A stretch of DNA of 64,000 nucleotides from Aspidapion aeneum. Lineage: Eukaryota > Arthropoda > Insecta > Coleoptera > Brentidae. Made by a program: the position numbers and the translations under genes. Under the pieces are notes generated by a model. It did not search any database. It saw nothing but the letters and a program-made list of their open reading frames with translations, and was not told where the DNA came from. Below are positions 56,451-64,000 of the stretch, piece by piece (within the stretch, counting starts at the first letter, position 1; each line of letters opens with the position of its first letter). The DNA lies in contig OY755044.1 of the NCBI GenBank assembly GCA_963576565.1, positions 47,263,134 to 47,327,133 of the forward strand, in the 5' to 3' direction.

Positions 56451-57150
56451 ACTCTCAATGATGCCGATGCTAGGGAACGAACGGAACAAATGAATGTGCC
56501 GGCTACAAAACAACCGCTTATACAAAAGATAAACTTTTTGGATTGCCGGCTATGTAATGGGTCGGTCTGCTAAGCGGTCCGGGTCGATCAATGTCTAGTG
56601 AAAGTAAAAATGTGTAATTTTTGATATCCTAGTTTTTATTTATTTTTTTTGGGACAAGAAATAAATGGTACTTGTTTAAATTATTTTTTCGTAGACTCTT
56701 GAGATAGGGATAAAGAGCATCAATTTCATAGTAATGATTGTATCTTATTTTCGTCAATTTTTTACAATGTTATAAATTATTTTTTCATCCCACAGGGCTA
56801 TCCTCCCCATATTTGGAATAGTTTAGTTAAGTGGTTTTTTTGTTCAGTATTTAGTAGGTTTTAGAGGAAAGTTACTAGGACCTTAAGATTTTCTGTTTTT
56901 TCACTTCTTTCAAGTTAATGTCGGGTTTGGAATTTCGGAGTTGCTTGCATTTAGCTCTTTTTGAAGCTTTGGTACATATATGTTTATTTTAGTTAAACTA
57001 TTATTTTCTTTGGGTACCTAACTGCCTTGTATTGGCCGTTTTTATAAATATATTAGAATATCCTCAAGAGTTTTTTTGTGATCTATTTTTATGTTAAGGT
57101 AACTGCTGACATTGGGGATTGCTTATTTTCAGCTTTTTTGAACCTTTTAA
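56451..57150. other. Upstream flank, no gene recognised
   Basis: AT-rich. The segment with TTTTATGTTAAGGTAACTGCTG (about 57090) has a diverged direct relative at 58311 beyond the piggyBac element, so the piggyBac copy sits in an older repeat. Confidence 0.4.
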
Positions 57151-58215
57151 CCCTTTACCGCATCATGTGCCATATATAGCACAAACAAAAAAATATTTAA
57201 AAAAAAAATACATTAGCTTTACTTATGTCGTAAGTGCATAACTGCCCATATTTGGAATATTCAGGTAAAGCGTGCGAACTATATACGGGAAGGTTTTGGC
57301 GGTTGAAAAGCCGTTGGTCTGCGCTTCGAGTTCATTCTTGTCGAATTTTGGCCACGTGCTGTTATATATACAGTTTACAAGTTATTTATTGTTGTAAAAA
57401 CGCGTTTTTTTCAACGAAGAAAATAATAAGTTGTTTCTTAGTGTTATTAGGTATCTATTCAGGTAAGTGTTATGTATTATATTAACTCGAAACCTACAGA
57501 AAATGACAAAAAAAGGGTTTGTCCCATATATGGAACACCATACAAGGATGGAATCTCCTAAGACTTTGTTTATTTTTTTACAGGTATGGATCCTAAAAGA
57601 TTTTACGGAAAAATGGTTGCAGTCAGAATTCCAGATGTTGACAGTGAAGATTCAGATTTATCTGACGAGGATGACATAGGTCCAGCGGTAAAATTGGCAT
57701 CAGAGAGTGACCGAGGAACCTGAAGATATGCAAAATGATGCTGAGGAAATTGTGATTTCTCAAACCGATTCTTCAGACGATAATATCCCTCTATCTGTTT
57801 TACAAGGAGAACTTCGTAAAAAAAAATAAGCAGCCTAAAAACGCGCCTAATTGGGCAGAAGGTAATCTGAGAAAACCTGAAAATGAAATAAAATTTTCTG
57901 GTTCTGCCGATTTGCCCGTCAAAATTTTAGAATTAGAAACTCCAATTCCATTGTGTCTTAATAAAGACAGAAACTGTTACTTGTGTTTTCATACCGAGTA
58001 ACTCATTACGAAATAGAAAAAAAATTCATTTGCTAATTAAACTTTATTATTCTGTTATCGCATGATGTTCCATATATGACACAAACCAGTTTTTTTAGAA
58101 ATGTCGATTTATTTTTACAAATAGATTTTTTTCAATATTTTTAGGTTAAAGATGATGTAAGTTTTCTTGTAACTAATTTTTTTGATAAAAAAATAAAAAT
58201 TCATGCGGTAAAGGG
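57151..58215 (+). mobile_element. Internally deleted piggyBac element with TTAA duplication
   Basis: TTAA (57147-57150) and TTAA (58216-58219) flank ends CCCTTTACCGCAT and ATGCGGTAAAGGG, exact inverses. TTAA targeting with CCC ends is diagnostic of piggyBac. CATATATGG-type subterminal motifs recur inside both ends (57166, 57523, 58070). The 1,065-bp element keeps only the start and a scrap of the end of the transposase gene. Confidence 0.97.
57586..57999 (+). pseudogene. piggyBac transposase, N-terminal region joined to C-terminal scrap
   Basis: From ATG 57586 the frame encodes an acidic start (DVDSEDSDLSDEDDIG), shifts frame at about 57720, then encodes DAEEIVISQTDSSDDNIPLS, stops, and continues NAPNWAEGN and KILELETPIP. 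A final KDRNCYLCFHTE before a stop looks like the opening of the cysteine-rich zinc-binding tail. The acidic N-terminus and C-terminal Cys motif fit piggyBac transposases. The catalytic DDD core is deleted. Confidence 0.8.
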
Positions 58216-58219
58216 TTAA

Positions 58220-59238
58220 GTACGCGTTTATTTTGGTTAATTTATTATTTTGTTTTTGTTTTTTTTCAAATATATCCGAATATTTGTGAGAGTTTTTTTC
58301 TTGATCTGTTTCTATGTTAAGGTATCTGCTATATGACATTGATCTCTTTTAGTATCTTAATTAGCTTCCTGATTTCTCTTTCTTTCGTTTGAGTTTACCC
58401 AAACTGCTTTATTTTTTAAGTTCACTTATAAGTTTCTCATTTAATGGTTTTACGCTTTGTGGTTAAAACTATCCAAATCTTCAGTAGTTCGATACTGTTT
58501 TCTTCTGTGCTCTCGTTTTTTTATTGATAAAAAGGGAAACATTTTGGTTTGAGAACATATTCAACAGTTTTCGTAACAATGTGTACGCTTGATGTCTATG
58601 GCATAATCAGATTCAATATTAATTTAATTGAAATTAACCCCCTTTTGCAAGCTTCGATTTTCCAGATAATTAAAGGTGAAAACCGTGAAAACCTCATTTG
58701 TTTTTGTGGAGTCTATAACTTCGTAATAAATTAATTTGTTAATGTTTTTTTTTAAATAAATTGTTAAACTCAATTTTTGTATTTATTTATGTTTTAATTT
58801 AGTTCGGTAAAAATATTGTTCAAACAGCAAATAAAGACATTATTAATAATAAAGAGATAATAATTAAAAATATAAAACAAAAATAAAATACTAAAAAATT
58901 TAAATTGTTAAGTATAAAGGAAAATGTACACTAATTTAAAAATCGAATGAAAAGTGGGCCATCTTTATACTTATATTAGAAAAGTGTCAGATAAAATTGG
59001 GTTTGACAGTTGGATTCTACCAAAAGCGTTTGTCATATTTAAGCTTCTCTTGAATATCGACGTTCGCAAGTGGGAGTCAGTTTTTTTCGATCTCCTCTAG
59101 AAATACCTGAAACCTCCCAAAACACGAATTTGGGACACCCTGTATCATAGTCACCGACTCTAACTCCCATGATGCAACTGACGCTAAAATACTTTTCTAA
59201 TAGGGGAGTACTGCTAAATTTAAAAGCTCTTGCTTTTT
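58220..59238. other. AT-rich spacer, no gene recognised
   Basis: T-rich then A-rich. Contains TTTGGGACACCCTGTAT near 59128, a motif often found at insect repeat ends, without a paired end here. Confidence 0.4.
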
Positions 59239-59400
59239 ATAGTAGGCCGTGAAATGTTTTGAAACTTATTTTCTTTGTCAGCAAACATTACTAGAATAGT
59301 TCAGTGATCATTTTGCTTAGAATTGATCAAGGAACAGTTTTATCGCTGTTTGCTGACAAAGAAAATAAGTTCCCAAAATCTTCACGGCCTCCCCTACTAT
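59239..59400. repeat. 162-bp inverted repeat, about 50-bp arms
   Basis: ATAGTAGGCCGTGAA, GAAACTTATTTTCTTTGTCAG and CAAAC on the left mirror GTTTG, CTGACAAAGAAAATAAGTTC and TTCACGGCCTCCCCTACTAT on the right. MITE-like, non-coding. Confidence 0.8.
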
Positions 59401-60241
59401 TATGCTTTACGCTGTATATTTGGGAAAATTGTTTTAAAGCGATACTGTTACAACTGCGACTAAGTCGACCCGGTTCAGCAAGCCGTCATGAAAGGATCAA
59501 GAGGAATGTTTCATCGAGATCAAAAAGATTTGCCGCCGATAATACACGGTGGCAGTAAAATTTTTAATTACTTAGTTGATGTACTTCTATTGAAGTCAAA
59601 TAAAAACATTATTTACCGAGAAAGCGCTGTTGTGAGGTGCAACTACATAAAATTACATTCCATTACAACATCTTAGATTGAGATAACTTTTTTTCCGATT
59701 TGCACAGTTTACCGGTAGTGCAAATAAAAACTGTCATTTATTTCTCATTGTGCGAAGTCGTTGGCTGGACCTAAAGATGCGTTTGATCAGAATACTTAAC
59801 CAGGGAATACCTGAAAACGTATTGTTCAAAACAACTTCCTTTTCTTTGGAAATACTGACTGTCGAAAAGACTAGGAGACAAAAGCATCTGTAATAACCTA
59901 AGACAAACCTAACCTAATCTTAAAAAGCAGACTAGCTTAGTTTTTTGGCACAGCTTCAGAAAATATGCTATAGAGACACTTTTAGTCTTATATGTCACTT
60001 TTTCGAACTTTTGAACATTTTGCTCAGAGATTTGCAATACTTGAATCCAAATCTAAAGTTTTGACAAAACCAAACAGGATTATTTCGTACGTGAGCCTGC
60101 AAGATATCCTAACTGCATATGACTCAATTTTACAGGAGAGCAAAAAAAATTAAATTGTGTTTATTTTTCTAAAACTACATATTTTTGTTGGGAACTGTAT
60201 AATAAAAAAGGCTTGAAGAGTCCTCTAAAGTTTCTCTATTT
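59401..60241. other. Spacer, no gene recognised
   Basis: Short frames only (59304-59558 and 59488-59676 overlap the inverted repeat or its flank) with no domain. Confidence 0.4.
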
Positions 60242-60991
60242 TTAGCTCACACATATACTATACTATAGTAGTGTGAGCTATGGTGATCCTATTTTTTTCG
60301 AGAAAAAAAAAGTTGCTACGATTTCAAAATTTTTTATATATCTTTGCGTTTCAGATGATTTTGAAACTTTTTTGTCGCGCCGTCTGTCTGTCTGTATGTC
60401 TGTCTGTCTGTCTCTCTGTATGTCTGTATGTCTGTCTGTAACGACTAACGCGCATAACTCAAAAACCGCTTGGCCGATTTTAATGAAATTTGGTATCTAG
60501 GCTGGGTCTTGGGTCGAGATGGTCCCATTTAAAAATGAACAAAATCCACCGAACACAAGCCAAATAAAAGGGTGGGGAAAGATTTCAAAAATTAGAGTTT
60601 TCGTGAAAATATGGCGTGTGTGATATCAAACAAAAGGTAATTGAGTATGGAATTAAACAAAATACATTTTAGTTTTTTTTTCTTCAAAAAGGGTGGGGGT
60701 AGATTTCAAAAATTAGAGTTTACGTGGAAATATGGCGTGTGTGATATCAAACGAAAGGTAATTGAGTCCGGAGTTAAACAAAATACATTTTAGTTTTTAA
60801 TTTTTTTAGGGGTGGGGGTAGATTTCAAAAATTTGAGTTTAAGTCAAAACATGGCTTGTGTGGTATCAATTAAAAGGTAATTTAGTCTCGAGTTGAATAA
60901 GATATGTTTCAGGTTTTAGTTTTATTATCTCGCACGTACATTGTTACTATAGTACCTAGTGTGAGCTTAGGGGCCCATATATTGGCAGAGT
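60242..60991 (-). mobile_element. H-family element, copy 4
   Basis: Reverse orientation and full-length: TTAGCTCACACATATACTAT hairpin 2, long (CTGT)n core (about 60380-60440), AAAACCGCTTGGCCGATTTT, three GGGTGGGG(A/G)(A/T)AGATTTC units, hairpin 1 with slightly changed stem (CTCGCACGTACA), ending TATATTGGCAGAG. Confidence 0.95.
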
Positions 60992-61753
60992 ATTTCCTGT
61001 AGTTTGCTTTTTCGGAGAGGAGATAGTCGAAAAATGAAATTAAACCGGCCTATAATTTTTTACAACTTTCGATGGAATTGTCTTAATTTTTGTTTTCGGT
61101 AGTAAAGCAGAAGTGGCGGATGCAGGGGGGGGGGCACTATAGGCTCTTGCCCCCCCCCGAGAATTTTTTGAATATACAAAAAATGAGTAAAAAGTAATGT
61201 TTTTGCTAATAAAAATTAAAAATTTTTGCCTGCGGCGCATGAAAGTGTCGAATCATCATCGAAATTACAACCACTGACTAATTTAAAAAAATGCTGCCTA
61301 AAAAATTATATACCGTTTTTTACCAACAGTCCATTTTATAAAAGCTTGTTTTCAAAAAGTTTTTTTTCTAAATTTATTTAATTTCCGTTCTCTTGAGAAA
61401 TGCATTAAATGCTAGTTACTTCGGTATACGTGAGATAGGGGACGACATGTTTGGGACACCATATAAACGAAGCCTAAAAGCATTACAAGCGTATTGACAA
61501 TCCTATAGTATTTCAGCTGGTGGGCATAAAATATTGTAGCCTTCCTGAGCCCACTATTTGATATGGCCTTTAATACCAATAATTATCAATATTTTTTGGT
61601 TTAAATTACTTGTAATAAGCCGTATTTTTAAATTAAAAATTATCGTCGGGGTATTTTCTTGCATTAACGGTATGCCCGGGACATTAATTTCGATTCACTG
61701 GCGTATCCAAGCTTAGTTTTATCTGAAGGCGAAAAGTAATCATTAAGGAAATA
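60992..61753. other. Spacer with G/C homopolymer hairpin
   Basis: GTGGCGGATGCAGG leads into about 10 G, then CACTATAGGCTCTTG, then about 10 C (61125-61158), a potential strong hairpin. The rest is AT-rich and featureless. Confidence 0.6.
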
Positions 61754-62464
61754 CTCTGCCAATATATGGGCCCCTAAGCTCACACTAGGTGCTATAGTTA
61801 TAGTGTACGTGCGACCTAATAAAACTAAAACCTGAAATATATCTTATTAAACTCCAGACTAAATTAACTTTTGTTTGATACCACACAAGCCATGTTTTGA
61901 CTTAAACTCAAATTTTTGAAATCAACCCCTACCCTACAAAAAACAAAAACTAAAATGTATTTTGTTTAACTCCGGACTCAATTACCTTTCGTTTGATATC
62001 ACACACGCCATATTTTCACGTAAACTCTAATTTTTGAATTCTACCCCCACCCTTTTTGAAAAAAAAAAACTAAAATGTATTTTGTTTAACTCCATACTCA
62101 ATTACCTTTCGTTTGATATCACACACGCCATATTTTCACATAAACTCTAATTTTTGAAATCTTCCCCCACCCCTTTATTTGGCTTGTGTTTGGTGGATTT
62201 TGTTCATTTTTAAATGGGACCATTTTGACCCAAGACCCAGCCTATGTACCAAATTTCATTAAAATCGGCCAAGCGGTTTTTGAGTTATGCGCGTTGGTCG
62301 TTACAGACAGACAGACAGACAGACGGCGCGACAAAAAAGTTTCCAAATCATCTGAAACGCAAAGATATATAAAAATTTTTGAAATCGGAGCAACTTTTTT
62401 TTTCTCGAAAAAATTAGGACACCATAGCTCACACTACTATAGTATAGTATATGTGTGAGCTAAA
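61754..62464 (+). mobile_element. H-family element, copy 5 (reference structure)
   Basis: 711 bp in this order: TCTGCCAATATATGGGCCCC; hairpin 1 (stem AGCTCACAC / GTGCGACCT, a decayed GTGTGAGCT); three tandem units of about 119 bp containing GATATCACACACGCCATATT and a CCCCCACCC tract; a conserved segment with CATTAAAATCGGCCAAGCGG; (CAGA)n; GGCGCGACAAAAAAGTTT; TCGAGAAAAAAT-type A-rich part; hairpin 2 (AGCTCACACTACTATAG to ATATGTGTGAGCT); end TAA. Non-coding. The 90-codon frame at 62186 is an artefact shared by the family. Confidence 0.97.
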
Positions 62465-62506
62465 AAGCTGCTTTAATAAAAATAAACTCATTGCAATTTA
62501 GCAAAC

Positions 62507-63128
62507 TTTTAGCTCACACATATACTATACTATAGTAGTGTGAGCTATAATTTTTATAGATTTTTTCGAGAAAAAAAAAGTTGCTCCGATTTCAAAAATT
62601 TTTATATATCTTTGCGTTTCAGATGATTTTGAAACTTTTTTGTTGCGCCGTCTGTCTGTCTGTCTGTCGGTCTGTCTGTATGTCTGTCTGTATATCTGTA
62701 ACGACCAACGCGCATAACTCAAAAACCGCTTGGCCGATTTTAATGAAATTTGGTACCTAGGCTGGGTCTTGGGTCGAGATGGTCCCATTTAAAAATGAAC
62801 AAAATCCACCGAACAGAAAGCAAATAAAAGGGTGGGGGTAGATTTTAAAAATTAGAGTTTATGTGAAAATATGGCGTGTGTGATATCAAACGAAAGGTAA
62901 TTGAGTCTGCAGTTAAACAAAATACATTTTAATTTATTAAAAAGAAAAGGGTGGGGGTATATTTTAAAAATTAGAGTTTAAGTGAAAATATGGCGTGTGT
63001 GATATCAAACGAAAGGTAATTGAGTCCGGAGTTTAACAAAATACATTTTAGTTTTTTGTTTTTTTTAAGGGTGGGGGTAGATTTCAAAAATTTGAGTTTA
63101 AGTCAAAACATGGCTTGTGTGGTATCAA
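62507..63128 (-). mobile_element. H-family element, copy 6 (3' truncated, inverted partner of copy 5)
   Basis: Reverse orientation, only about 42 bp from copy 5, so the two hairpin-2 ends face each other. Runs through hairpin 2, core, and three tandem units (62830, 62949, 63069), then stops abruptly at GTGGTATCAA, where CCCAACAAACATTTAAA begins. Confidence 0.95.
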
Positions 63129-64000
63129 CCCAACAAACATTTAAAGTTGTAACGACGAAACCCCAACTAGAAAGAATTTCTTAAAAGTAACCGCAACGTA
63201 CTCCCGCTACGTCTCAGTATACCATACAGCGACGTTATAATTCCCTAAGTGGGGAACCAATTTCTGGTTATAACTACTTGGCCAAGTGTTTAAAGTCACT
63301 GTAGTAACAACTACACTACTACGTCGTAGCCAGGTATCTACTACGTCGTAGAGGCTGTTTTTTTTCCGTAATGGCATAAAAGTTGCGATGTAGTTGCAAA
63401 TAATATAATCGTTTCTTTTTGGTAGAATTGTTACACAATATGGTGGACACAACAGTAAACAGACTCGTTAGTTTTTTTGTTTGGTTATGGTTATAATATG
63501 TACTATGTTATCCAAAAGTGTGAGAATTTACAAGCAGAGGATCAAAATTCGAGTGCGACGCAAAGTTTTTTGTATAACATGCATTATATATATTGCAAAA
63601 AACCGGTGCGCCCGTAAAATTGAGCCGTTTTCTGGTAGCTGATGGAATTTTTGTGTTGTGATTTTGGAGGTTATGTTTTCATAATCGACAGTTAACTCCA
63701 ACAAATGGTGCTTAAGAAGAGCATTTTTGGTAAGCTTCAACTAATTTGTTTCTAAAATAGTATAGCTCTTTAATATGAGCTCATAAAACGACAACAAAAA
63801 TATTAAATTTTCTTTCTTAAATAAAAACATGGCGTCCCAAACTATATTCCCTGATAGTCGAAAGGGTTACTTGAAAGTGAGCCTAAGTTACGGTAACGTG
63901 TCACTTACGACTTTTATGTCGGCATTCCTTTTTAGTTCTAGATAACACACTCGAATTTTTACTCCTTCGTTGCAGAAACGTATTATTAACTAGCTTTCGC
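63129..64000. other. Right flank, possible DNA-element fragment
   Basis: CCCAACAAACATTTAAAGTTG abuts H copy 6 and may be a transposon end. CTACGTCGTAG occurs twice (about 63318 and 63340). No partner end lies in the window. Minus-strand frames of 81 and 70 codons have no recognised domain. Confidence 0.4.

Noticed and set aside
54240..59140. CAGGGTGT-type motifs as transposon ends (54248 and about 59130)
   Set aside because: They are a common insect repeat motif, but these two are 5 kb apart, span the Frizzled exon and the piggyBac element, and show no matching inverted sequence beyond the motif.

Overview
This is animal nuclear DNA, most likely from an insect or another arthropod with a large, repeat-rich, AT-rich genome. 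It has spliced exons, an intron of about 48 kb, RTE and Jockey/CR1-type LINE relics, and piggyBac, hAT, mariner and PIF/Harbinger-type DNA transposons with their own target-site duplications. No species can be named from the sequence alone.

The one clear host gene is a Frizzled-family Wnt receptor on the minus strand. Four coding exons fit together in sequence, splice sites and reading phase: exon 1 (55922-55737, signal peptide and start of the cysteine-rich domain, CRD), exon 2 (7585-7380, most of the CRD), exon 3 (5211-5022, last CRD cysteine and linker) and exon 4 (1385-1202, TM1, first intracellular loop and TM2). They give 255 codons plus one base. TM3-TM7 and the C-tail must lie beyond the left edge. 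Introns are 48,151, 2,168 and 3,636 bp.

Almost everything else is mobile or repetitive DNA, mostly inside intron 1. The largest piece is an 11.4-kb Foldback-like element (41153-52524). It has a 9-bp target duplication, inverted arms starting with 34-bp subrepeats, and about 60 copies of a 148-bp satellite that flips orientation at 50660/50661. A LINE with an open reverse-transcriptase frame has inserted in its left arm. Two other repeat families combine short tandem repeats with hairpins: the H family (six copies, about 0.7 kb, a hairpin at each end) and the HT family (three copies, about 1.1 kb, tandem 141-bp units ending in a 350-380-bp palindrome).

Nested insertions are unusually readable. 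At 34015-36790 an RTE fossil is split by a hAT derivative (exact 8-bp duplication), which holds an H element and a small inverted-repeat element. At 21083-21633 an insertion can be compared with an empty paralogous site 750 bp away. Other pieces are an internally deleted piggyBac with TTAA ends, an RTE copy with a 13-bp duplication, a family of short elements with TA duplications, a mariner C-terminal relic, a Harbinger relic, a THAP-like relic and several minisatellites.

Most other open frames are short and arise by chance, from satellite repeats, or antisense to transposon genes. No tRNA, rRNA or CRISPR locus was recognised by eye.
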